A stretch of DNA of 64,000 bases from positions 1 through 64,000 of the forward strand of contig MNCI01001069.1 in NCBI GenBank assembly GCA_015680685.1, in the 5' to 3' direction. Both the position numbers and the translations under genes were made by a program. How positions within the stretch are numbered: the first letter of the stretch is position 1; every line of letters begins with the position of its first letter. The notes below the pieces were generated by a model. That model did not search any database. It was not told the DNA's origin and saw only the letters and a program-made list of their open reading frames with translations. This document shows, piece after piece, positions 10,148 to 20,314 of this stretch. Source of the DNA: Gnetum montanum. Its lineage: Eukaryota; Streptophyta; Gnetopsida; Gnetales; Gnetaceae.

Positions 10148-12559
10148 TCAAAGAAAGTGAGGAATAAGTTCAATTGATTACATAGTGGATAGGTATGGGA
10201 TTATCGATTAACTAGGGATTTATTCATGCTACAGTGGAGAATTGAACACAACAAAATTGGGATGTAGACACAGAATTACAAAAGGAAAAAATTTGTGAAA
10301 CTCATGGGGTTCCTAGTGGTGGTGACTCCTCCATGGGTGCCTTTCCTTTGTTGTGTGTGCCAAGCTTTTGAGATTGATATCATTGAAGAAGCGCTTGATG
10401 TTTCTCCTCTTCTATCTAAGGATTATGAGCTATCCATGCTGATGTTCCAATGTTTGATGGAGTCAACACTTCCCATGGACATGGTAGCTATGGGAACACT
10501 TGATTGGCCTTGACATGCTATGCCACAAATAGCCATTATTCCTCTTCATAAGCTTGGACCCTAACCTCTCCACCTTTTTCTGGGCCAGATTATGCAGTGA
10601 AGGAGTTCCCTGATGGATGCTGAATGATTGTGCCCCTTGCTCTACATGAGGTCCTTGGCCTTTGCCTCCCCTTGGGTGTTCAGTTGCACTTTGAGAAGGT
10701 CCTCCTTGTTGTCCTCTTTTAGGGGCCATCTATAATCACACAAAGATCAATTGTTAGTAAGGTTATTGAAAGAAGTTCAATTATATTATACGTTACTCAT
10801 TGCCTTTAATAAATGTTGAATTCTTTGCTTAGTATGATTTTAGAGTTAGAGATTTTTTTTCAAGGAAGTTGCCCTAAAAGTTTAATGTCGGACCTGATTT
10901 GTTTAGGTGATACATAAAAGGGCATGTAATGGTTTTGAGGAACGTTTGATAAAATGATGACAAAGGAAAGAATAGATTTGGAAATGAAGTACTCGGAGGG
11001 TATAAAATGATGTGGTGGTGTGAAACAAGTACAAATTACAAAAGTCACGCAAGTGGGTCCTCCCCAAAGTAGGTTCCAACCTATAATGCCCTTGCATAAC
11101 CACACCTTAAAATGTCCATAGGCACTAGAAGGGTTAAATGTAATCTACATCGATGCAACAAAAAACACACATGTTGATACTACCGTGATGAGGTATGCAT
11201 TCAATGCTACACAAGACACGAGTCACAAATACATGAACAATGAGATGAGGCAAATTGTAGATGGGATTGCAGAGATTGGGACATGAAGTAACTAACCTTG
11301 TGCATAATGAATCTTGAGTGTAGGATGTGATTAATGTGTCATTAGCCCATTGCTCCAAAATCAAGACCAAGTCCAGTCCTTCAATTAGTCATACCACATT
11401 GTTTCATCTAATGATGGACAACCATAAGAGGATCATGACAACAAAGCATACGATCACTTGGTGTTTTGTTCAAGGGAGGAGTAATTGGGAATTTGTGGTA
11501 CACTTTTCTTGATCCTTTTATGAATTTTTTCTTGGCTGCTTTGGCACACTTTTTTTTGAATGCTTAATCCAGAGAAGCTGCCTACCTTTAGACATGGGTG
11601 CACGTTTTTCCAGTGGGACCCCCTAGAATACCATTGGGTTTTTTTTATTGAGTGCCTTTAGTACTCTTACTCCCATTTGTCGTTAGATCTACAAGGATCT
11701 TAGTACAACCAAGCTACATGATTAACTCCTACATATGTCACCAAAGAGATTCCACAAGTCCCCTTGATGTCACACCTTGGCCATTCTTGCTTAGTTCATC
11801 ATTCTTTGCTCTAGGCATAATGAGCACAAAATTACTTTAAGTTTTAATGATGTTAAGAATATCTTCATACCTAGAGTAGAACCTTTTATTAATAGAATGG
11901 GTGGGTGGATGTGATGGGCTCATTGTCTAAGTAATTAGTCACATGAAACTTGATAGCATAGAAAAACACCCCAACCAATGAGTCACATGAATGTTTTATT
12001 CATAGATGAGATTACCCATAAAAAAAATAAATAAAAAGATAAAACAAAAAAAAAAATTGAAACATGAAAAACTGAAAAAATTGCAAAATTAAAGAAAAGA
12101 AAAATATTTATTAATCTTGCTTGTTAGAATGGGGGATGTCCCCCATAACTAATCTTTTGATCATAGCGAGAATTAATAAATGAAAGGTTTGGATCCAAGC
12201 ATGTTGGAAATGTTGGGGATCGATCATATTTGAACCATCAGGTGTCTTTTGAGGTGGTGGTTGGCATGTACCCAAAATGTGATTCACACACTTGATTAAA
12301 GTTGACATAGTGGGGTAAGTTATAATATGTGATTAATTGATAAGGAGTTGTCCCACTATGGAACCCGTGATTGTCAGATGGTATGCAAGGATCGATATGT
12401 CTTACTATGTGGCTATATTCATTGGGCCGCATGGTAGTTGGAGTATTGAGTGATGGCCCTGATAAGATAGCAGCATTGTATTTGAGGAGAAAGATGCAGC
12501 ACTGTGTTGAACTTGTGCTGAGTGGAAGGATGCAGTGGTCTCAGAACTATGTTGTCCCT
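10148..12559 (-). other. E2 3' non-coding region
   Basis: No domain of protease, RT or integrase was found in any frame. The segment holds the conserved hairpin block at 11053-11102 and an A-rich tract at 12020-12110. Short open frames have no recognisable motif. In related elements, pol would lie in this position. Confidence 0.65.
11053..11102 (-). ncRNA. Conserved GGTTATGCAAGGGC...GGGGAGGACCC element (E2 copy)
   Basis: Minus strand carries GGTTATGCAAGGGCAT, about 14 variable bases, then TTTGGGGAGGACCCACTT. The last part can fold as UGGG-GAGGA-CCCA. The same block occurs in E1, E3, E5 (twice) and E6. It is a candidate cis-acting RNA signal; no such function is known to me. Confidence 0.6.
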
Positions 12560-14154
12560 TTCTACAGTCATGTCTAAATAAGGGACGCTTTTGACATTGT
12601 GAAAGATTCCCACTGCGGTTGATAGTAGCAGCACAAGTAACGTTTGTGGGTTGATGTTATGGCGCAAATCATTTCAGCATCACTAGTGGTGATGTAGAAG
12701 GGGATGAAAGATGAGAATACTGAATTTGAGGAGAAGTGTAAGGAACATGAGGTGGTGATCTTGTTGGAAAGGACGTGGTTTGATAGTACTTAGGAGAACA
12801 ATAACAATGTGGTGAGATAGAAGATGTTGACCTGATTGGGGAAACAGGATGTTGAACTTGATAAGCACTTAGGTTCGGATGATATGAAGGATGTGACTAG
12901 TTTGAGGGTGGTCTCCCCCATGATTGGGAGTTTTTCCACTATGATTAAGCACAGTATTTTTGTACGAACTTTGGATGTTACATTCTTCCCCAATGCTCAT
13001 GTAAATGTGACAAGATTGGACATTGAACTTTGGGATGATCATACAGGTAAATATTACATTCATAGGTATGATTAGCAGTTGAGTTCTTATTCTCTTCAAT
13101 CTTTCTTTCTGATTGTCTAAGGGTGTTCTGTCTTGCTTCTTGGTTCGTCATGGTTCTACCTCTAATAGTGTTGGCATATTCTCCACATTTTTCATGTATC
13201 CATTCCATCATCTTATTGATCTTTACCTCAATTTCATCTAGTGATTGTAGTATTGGAAAAGATGATTCCACCTCCTTGAGGTGAGTTTATTTCTCCTCTT
13301 CATGATAATGGACGTTTGCTAATTCAAGATTTTGGTCCTGTTGAGAGCTTTCAACATTCTCCCATCTAGCTAACTCTCCTTCTTCTTTTGCTACCTGCTT
13401 AATAAGCTCTTGGAGTTGGTGGGTTCATAGCTCATACAGTTGCCTCGGGCATACATCCCTAGGGTCTCCCTTGTTTCATTACAGAGCCCATCCATGATGT
13501 GGTACATTAGCCTTTTCTCAGAAAATCCATGGCCTGGGCAATTATTTAACAATGCATAATATATTTCTAAGGCCATGTCCAAGGGTTCATGTTATGCTTG
13601 TTTTCACTCTTGGATTTTTTCCTCAAGGCTGACACTCTTGCATAGGGTTGATATCTTTCATTGAAGAGTTCTACCATTATTGGCCAATGTCAAATTGATT
13701 TTGGTTGTAAGGACCTGTACCATACTTTTGCTTGGCCAACGAGTGTTGTAGGAAAGAGCTTAAGTTTTTCCCACCCATTATCAATATTTTTTTATACACA
13801 AGCATCATGGAAGGCTTCTAAATGATGTTGCGGATCCAAATCATAGCCTCCTGAGAATTTGGAAAAGTTGTTTAGATCAAGCCTGGGTAGAGGGCTTTTT
13901 TTACGATGCCTGCAAGATATTTGAACAACCTCTTGTATATGCATTAGGCTCTTAGTGGCCAACAGGGGTTCATTGTCACGAGGTAGGTTATAGAATCATG
14001 AATTGGGATGATGTTGTCTTCATTTATGTACATATCAGACCCCTACATTAGATTGAGTACTCCAAACTTCATCTTCATCATCGTATAATTTGTTGGTTCT
14101 CCAATGAATTGCCTTACTAGTTGTTGCATTGTCATAGTCTTGTGAGAGAGACAT
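12560..14154 (-). pseudogene. gag: E2 gag relic
   Basis: Begins at ATG 14154 (MSLSQDYDNAT). The gag core contains NEPLLATKSL, LDLNNFSKFSGGYDLDPQHH, FHDAC, WEKLKLFPTTL and ELFNERYQPYARVS, then a frameshifted block with NCPGHGF. The Cys/His module CNIYLYDHPKVQC lies near 13040-12990. It is followed by a Pro/Ser/Tyr-rich tail and a block near 12630 like the end of E5 gag. The N-terminal spacer is shorter than in E1 and E5. Stops and at least two frameshifts make it a pseudogene. Confidence 0.82.
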
Positions 14155-14265
14155 TGTTATGAATTGTGTGTGAATTCTTTGCAATTACTTGTTTTTGAAA
14201 GATATATCATCAAGGCTTCATTACAACGATCTTGGATGATATAACTAATCTAAATAACTAGCACC

Positions 14266-14285
14266 GTCCTCAACAACGACACCAA
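14266..14285 (-). promoter_or_regulatory. Primer-binding site of E2
   Basis: Minus strand TTGGTGTCGTTGTTGAGGAC directly follows the 5' LTR end. It is related to the tRNA-Asp PBS TGGCGCCGTTGCCGGGGA. Confidence 0.82.
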
Positions 14286-15197
14286 TGATGAGTGGTGAGG
14301 TACCCCTACACTCAACCATACAAATACGAGCGTTCATGCATGATCAGGTCAGACTCCACAGATGGAATGGTTGTGGTATTTAGATTGTTACATGTTGATT
14401 GCAGTTTGTTGTCTTCCCATCTAGACTAGTATTTGCTTTGTCACATATGGTTTAGTCCAGAGTGAGGTGTATGATGTGGTCCTAACTAGTGCTACTCCTA
14501 GGGATAATGGAAATAACTTTGTTTAAGCTAGTAGGAAAAGGGTGAAGAGAGTCTAAGCTAGCCTAAGTGTGATGAGCATCTATCCCTTAATCATCCGTAC
14601 ACATCTTGGACCTCATGTACTATTGCTGGGATTACCAAGGGCATGTCCTAGGTATGCTACTAGGATACCAAGTAGTCACACTTAAATGCTTGTGATTAAG
14701 TTGTACTCATTCTACATTAACAACATGAAATGTAAATGTCAAGAAATTAAATAGTAACTAAAGAAAACAGTAAATAACAATTAAAGCAACTAAGAGTTAA
14801 GTGGATGCTGCAATGATGAAGTAATCTCGATCTTTATTGCTAGTCATGTATGCATCCAAGTATGTCACACTTGAATAAAGGTGTTATACAATTACAATCA
14901 TCACACTACGGGCATTCACTGGGGGAAGGAGTTAAGAGGAAAAAATGAACAAAAAGAATCTACTTCTATGACCTACTAACTCTTCCTTCCTGTGCACCTA
15001 AATGTCGTATTTATAGGCTTACACAGGAACCACGATATCGTGTATTTGATATCGTTACCCAAGCCACGATATCGCGTATCCAATATCGAGGGTCCGATAT
15101 TGGGGGTCTGATATCAAGGGTGCAATGTCAAGGGTGCGATGTCAAGGGTGTGATGTTAAGGGTCCAATATCAGCACCTGACAAACCACGATTCATCA
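14286..15197 (-). mobile_element. 5' LTR of E2
   Basis: Full-length partner of 9199-10113, running in reverse from TGATGAGTGGTGAGG to GATTCATCA. Its U3 array (about 15025-15175) shows the same 14-bp period but different base variants from the other LTR. The repeat units have therefore diverged since insertion. Confidence 0.93.
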
Positions 15198-15202
15198 CTT
15201 GC

Positions 15203-15579
15203 CAATACAAAATTCTCTCATTGAGCTTGAAGCAAAGTTTAATAATATGTTAGAATTGATGAATGAGAAAGTTAAAACTTGTGTAAAAATCATAGAGGAG
15301 AGAGTGACATAAAGCAAATCAAGTGATCACAAAAAAAAGAGGAAAAAGAACCAAGAAACAACTAAGAACAGTTATTGGCAAATAGGAAAAATGGTTGAAG
15401 AAAGTGAGTCTATAGAGTTAATCATAGATGAGGATAATGGATGTGACATTTTCATATATGACCATCCAAAGGGCCATTGCGTAGTCTTGTTGCATCTACA
15501 TGAGTATTGGGTAGGGGCATTAAATTCAAAGTTTGTACAGAAGCACATGCCTAGGAGATTTCCTTTTGGCTTTGTATAG
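15203..15579 (+). pseudogene. gag: E1 gag, C-terminal part
   Basis: With E2 and one duplication copy removed, this continues the E1 gag frame with no shift. It encodes a charged stretch, one TAA near 15309, then GCDIFIYDHPKGHC and LHLHEYW, the Cys/His module shared with the other gags. It stops at 15579. The Pro-rich tail and protease seen in E5 are missing. Confidence 0.85.
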
Positions 15580-16356
15580 TATAGTGCAACATCCTAACCA
15601 CGACAATTGTGTGTTGTTTGGAAAAAAGGCATGGTCTACATTTAACTTCTAAGGTGCCTACAAACATCTATAAAAGTGGTTATGTAAGGGCATTATGGTA
15701 GAAGCCTAATTTGGGAAGGACCCACTTTCATAACTTTTGTTGATCATGGCTTTGAACTAACCTTCACATCTTCCAGAACATCAATGACGGTTTCTCTGAA
15801 TTTATGCATGATTTTGGGACCACTTCTCATTTGTTTCATTAAATTTTTTCTACTTTTCTATTTCCATATCCATTAATATTTCTTGGCCATCTTCTGAATT
15901 GGACCTTTGGTTTTAATTATTCAAAAACCTATGTGCTTTCGGAGTTATGCCTATTAGTCATGGGGGCTAGGGATGCTTGCCTTAAAATTTTTGAAATTTT
16001 TTCAACATCCTATTTTTGAACATCCTGGTAACTAATAGTAATTGATCAAAATAATGTGAACAACTTGATGATTTTAGCTACCTCATAGCCTTGGGCATAG
16101 TATGTTGTCATCACCTTATGCTTAAACGCAAACTAAGAGATCCAAAAAGGGTTAATTATTAAGGAAAATTTACCAAAACTAATGTTGATCCTTTGGTGAC
16201 TATAGGTGATGCTAAAAGAAATGCCTAAGGTAGAAGGTCTTTTGCGAGGCATGAAAACAAAGCTAAGAGAGGGACAACAGAGGATATGAGCATGGGCAAA
16301 TCATAGCACATACAAGATAGCAGCTCAAACTTCACATGTTTGCTAGATCCATGGGA
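15580..16356 (+). other. E1 3' non-coding region
   Basis: Contains the conserved hairpin block at 15678-15728 (GGTTATGTAAGGGCATTA ... TTTGGGAAGGACCCACTT). Otherwise no domain is recognised. The last bases before the 3' LTR (CCATGGGA) look like a weakened polypurine tract. Confidence 0.6.
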
Positions 16357-17080
16357 TGATGAGAAGAAATTTTAGTCCACCATTCAAGAATGTTATGCAT
16401 AACCAGAAAAGCATCGACATAACTATAAAGGTTAAAAGAATAGTTAGTGCGTGCACACAACATGGATCTAAATTAGTTGTATGAAGTCTTATCTGAGTGG
16501 TAATGTACCTGGACATATTCCATGAATGACAATAAGATCGAGATTGATTCTTCTTCATTGCAACACTTTGATTTAGATTAGATTTACTTTCCATGCAATT
16601 TATTTTTCATATACTTAGTTAATATTGACATTTTCATGCATGTTAATTAATTAAACACATTAGTACAATCGCTTCGAGCATGCATATGACTCTTCATAAT
16701 CTTAGCAACGCTTAATTTTTGGTAACCTAGCAGCGTCATATGTGTTCAAGATGTGCATGGGAAGTGGGATCGAATACTTATGTTAGGGTAGTTGATTATT
16801 AATTAGCAATTAGATTAATTGAATTAATTATAAATTGAGTTTCAACCTATTATTAATCATACAAAAATAAAATATAAAATAATAAAAATCATATGTCTTA
16901 CTTTGGAGTAAACCATACGTGACAAAGCTACCACTAGTCCAAGTGGGAAGACAACGAATTGTGATCAAGGCATAGCGATCTAGATGCCACAACTAGTCTC
17001 ATCCATGAAATTTGACCGAATTATGCATGAATGCTTGTGATTTGTATGGTTGGGCGTAGGGGGTACCTTGTTGCTCATCA
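16357..17080 (+). mobile_element. 3' LTR of E1, with a shortened U3
   Basis: Clear homology to the 5' LTR runs from about 16434 to the end at 17080. The likely start is TGATGAG at 16357, preceded by CCATGGGA. A TATA-like CTATAAAGG is at about 16421. Roughly 125 bp of U3 and R, including the repeat array, are missing compared with the 5' LTR. The end is supported by the AAAAG duplication; the start is less sure. Confidence 0.75.
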
Positions 17081-17085
17081 AAAAG

Positions 17086-17235
17086 CTACCAAAGGAAAGA
17101 CCAAAAAATACATAGGAAAAAATGATCAAAGATGATTTGAAGAAACTACAAACAAACAAAGATCTAGCTCTTTGTAGAGGAAAATAATGAACAAGAACTC
17201 ATGTAGCCGATCTAATTTTGTTCAGACAAAGCTAG
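17086..17235 (+). pseudogene. LINE relic, part 2 (C-terminal end)
   Basis: After removing E1, the LINE frame continues as LPKERPKNT, KMIKDDLKKLQTNKDLAL and then HVADLILF. This is the conserved C-terminal end of the same LINE protein type (GRPKKTW..., then HVADP in related proteins). It supports one LINE copy being the original target of E1. Confidence 0.75.
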
Positions 17236-17470
17236 GATGATGATGATAAATTATTTTAAACTTTTAAATTAAAGAAGGACCTACATGAAATGATAAAATA
17301 TATCATTTTTAATTGGTAAAAGAAAAAATTTCAATTAGATAAAAATGCCACTAAAATTTTAAAACTTATAAGGGAGAGGGCCTACTACAAACCAAAAATT
17401 AAGCATGTTGAAAAAATGATGATAAGAAAGTAATAAATATAGAAAAAGAAATCATTTTATATGAAGTATG
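17236..17470. other. AT-rich spacer between LINE relic and Cop1
   Basis: No gene, element end or repeat recognised. May be the 3' tail of the LINE and its flank. Confidence 0.5.
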
Positions 17471-17940
17471 TGTTATTCCTAGTGTCCCACACATAATACT
17501 AATAAATTTTTAAAGATAAAATAAAGAATAATGCAAAAATTGATAAGGAAAAAAGTTACCCTAGGAAAAACCTTCAAGGTGAAAAACCCTCACAAAAAAC
17601 TAGTTCTTAGATTGTTAACAATAGCATAGCTTCAAGATTGAAGCACAAAGAGAATTAATGTATATAATGGAGAAGAATTGTATGCGAGGATTGTAGGTTA
17701 GGCATTGGCCATTATTATTTCTTAAGGATGCTCCCTTAGAAATCCTTATATATTGCTTGGATTACAAATATAAATCCAAAAATAAGAATGATAATGTAAT
17801 TTATTTTGGTATGGGATTGGTATTGATGATAAAAGAAAATAAATTAATGAAATAATTAAAAATAGCCATGAGCAAATCATGGTGGAGGATAAGGCAAATC
17901 ATGGTGGGATCAAGGAAAATTTTCCTTCAACCACTTTACA
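17471..17940 (-). mobile_element. 3' LTR of Cop1
   Basis: Minus strand runs from TGTAAAGTGGTTGAAGG at 17940 to AATAACA at 17471, 470 bp. The two 5' LTR pieces sum to the same length and align with it. A polypurine tract, AAGAGGGAGAAT on the minus strand, lies just outside at 17941-17952. Confidence 0.9.
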
Positions 17941-18009
17941 ATTCTCCCTCTTAAAGATAAAGCTACTTGGAAGAATAGTCTAGACCTTATAGGAAATTAG
18001 GTCTAAGGA

Positions 18010-19214
18010 AGACTAAAAGCTAATCAACACCAGAAAAACTTTTCAGCAGATGTTGAATTGGTGAGTACATTTACAAGATTTTCTTCAGTAGATATCTTGT
18101 TTAGAAGAATCCTTTGCTTTTTAATTTCCTTCTATATATAGTGTTACTCAATTTCAATGTGCTTTGTTTGGGCATGAAAAGTTTGGTTCTTGGATATGCT
18201 TATGGCTCTTTAACTATCACAGTCAATATTTATTAGAGCTTGAGTGATGCTAAGTTTAGCTATTAGTTGTTGAAGCTATATATTCTTTTAGCATGTTAAG
18301 TTAGCAGCAACATATTCAGCTTTAGTAGTAGAGTAAGCAACATAAGATCATTTCTAACTTTTCCATGAAACAACACCACCAAAGAGATTAAAGACATGTC
18401 CAGTAGTAGATTTTCTACTATCAATATCACTACTCCAATATGCATCAATGAAGCTATGAAGTCCATTAGAATCGTTTTTGTAATAAATCCAATAATTCAT
18501 AATATCATGAAGATATTGGAAGACTTGCTTTACCATAACCCAGTGTTGTTTGTTCGGATTAGACATATGCCTACTAAGTTTTCTAATAATGTAAGCTATA
18601 TTAGGTCTAGTAGAGACCATTGCATATATTAAACTACCTATAACACTAGCATATAGAATTTTAACCATGAGCTCTTTTTCTTCTTATCTTTGGGCATTGT
18701 TTAATTGAAAGTTTGATACTAGTCATAGGCTTGCAATCTTACATATTAAAATTTTTAAAGATATTTTTAACATATAGAAACTATTCAAGCTAAATTCTTT
18801 TCTTAGCCTAGTCTCTCTTAATTTTTATGTTCAAAATTTTTTATGCAGCACCAAGATCCTTCATCTCAAATTGAGAACACAAATGAAGTTTTAACTCCTA
18901 AATATCATGTATGTTATTACCTACTATTAAGATGTCATCAACATATAGTAGCAAGAAAACATATTTTCTACTTGTATTTTTAACATACATATAGGACTTT
19001 TCTACACTTTTGACAAAGCCAAGATTTACCATGTGGTCATTAAACTTTTTATTTCACATCCTTGGTGCTTTTTTGAGCCCATATAATGATTTTAATAATT
19101 GACATACCATATGCTCTTTTTCTTTTATTTCATATCCTTTACATTGTAGCATATATATTTCTTCCTCAAGATTACCATTGAGAAATGCTATTTTCACATT
19201 CATTTATTCAAGCT
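18010..19214 (-). pseudogene. pol: Cop1 pol: second half of RT and RNase H
   Basis: Directly after the E3 insertion point the minus strand reads [18 protein letters not shown], then [16 protein letters not shown] and the catalytic LLLYVDDILIVGN (near 18930). These are copia RT blocks. From 18668 the frame gives YASVIGSLIYAMVSTRPNIAY and RKSTTGHVFNLFGGVVSWKS. The RNase H end follows with YSTTKAEYVAA and QTKHIEIE. Scattered TAG/TAA codons and frame changes show it is dead. Confidence 0.9.
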
Positions 19215-20160
19215 TGATGAGTCATCGATGGTTGGCTACATCAATGAGGCCTCGTTGATGTAGGCCTTGTCGATGCAATCGACCACGTTGACAAGGCCTC
19301 CTTGACACATCTCGTCCTACATTGATGAGGCCCCATCGACATCGTGTCTATCTGTCGCCTATAAATACATGCCTACCAACCACATTTATGGCAATCTAGA
19401 TTTCAGTAGTAGTGAAGCTCTTGCATTTTTTCCATTTGAGAGTTAGAATTTTTTCCCTTAAGTGCTTGTAGTAGTAGTCATTAAGTGTATGGATCTTTAT
19501 TCAAGCATTGTTGTACCTGAGCATAATAGTGTGTGCAACAATAAAGATGAGCTTTCTAATAAACCTTGTAGCACTTTGGATAGATTAGATATTTTATTTA
19601 TGTATTTACTATTTCTAATTATTGATTAAATGTTTTCAATTAATTATCAATTATTTTCCAGTTACTATGTTAGATAAGAAATTAAGCCAAATAGATTACA
19701 CACATAAGTACAACCACTTCGAGCATAACATGTACTTGCTTGGTAATCCCATTAGCATTATCACTTGGTATGCCTAGTAGTGTAGTGTTTGGTTGCCCAA
19801 TAGTGAATACATGGGTTCAGGACATGTACGGAAAGTGGGAATGGATATTTATGTTAGGATTAGTGAAATGATTAGCTAATTAGTTAATTTAGATTAGTTA
19901 ATTAAATCCATTTTTATCTACATTTCAAGCACCTGACTATAAAACTTGAAAATGATAAAAATTGAATGCCTCAGTTACACTCAATCATACTAACAAATGT
20001 CACAAGTGTAATTGGGAAGACAACGATTAACCTTAAGGCTAGATTCACTTCCTAAAGGGCTAGTGCATTGGAAGCAATGAAGTCCATAGAATTCAACTGG
20101 ATTATGTGTGAAAACTTATGATTCATATGGTTGGGTGTAGGGGTACCTCGTTGCTCATCA
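19215..20160 (+). mobile_element. 5' LTR of E3 (AACGAGGCC-type U3)
   Basis: Starts TGATGAGTCATCGATGG and ends CGTTGCTCATCA. The U3 (19230-19345) has repeats built on TCAATGAGGCC / GTCGATG instead of GATATC. TATA box CCTATAAATACATG is near 19368 and an AATAAA sits near 19540. From R to the end it resembles the other gypsy LTRs. Confidence 0.93.
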
Positions 20161-20180
20161 TTGGCATCATTGCCAAGAAC
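20161..20180 (+). promoter_or_regulatory. Primer-binding site of E3
   Basis: TTGGCATCATTGCCAAGAAC directly follows the LTR, a decayed tRNA-Asp-like PBS. Confidence 0.85.
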
Positions 20181-20314
20181 TTTGTTTGTGGAACATGTGC
20201 TATTTAGGTTTAAGTGGATACCATTATATCATTGTACGAACTTAAAGGTTAGTATCATTCCCACTATACATAAAATTATAAAAGCACACTAACAATTTCA
20301 TTTTATTTTGCAAA

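Larger units (their letters stand above)
9199..15197 (-). mobile_element. Gypsy element E2, gag-only, inserted in E1 gag
   Basis: Minus-strand element with 5' LTR 14286-15197, PBS 14266-14285, gag about 14154-12560, a non-coding 3' region, PPT at 10114-10122 and 3' LTR 9199-10113. Target duplication CTTGC is at 9194-9198 and 15198-15202. Its two LTRs align along their full length, with small indels (for example 12 bp near 14655). No pol domain is found, so this is a non-autonomous gag-carrying member. Confidence 0.94.
7036..17080 (+). mobile_element. Gypsy element E1, gag-only, with E2 inserted in its gag
   Basis: Bounded by a 5' LTR (7036-7884) and a 3' LTR (16357-17080), with target duplication AAAAG at 7031-7035 and 17081-17085. 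Without E2 it is about 4 kb. The order is PBS, gag, a short 3' region with the conserved GGGGAGGACCC-type hairpin, then the LTR. No protease, RT, RNase H or integrase is present, so it could only move with enzymes from a relative. It interrupts the LINE relic. Confidence 0.93.
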
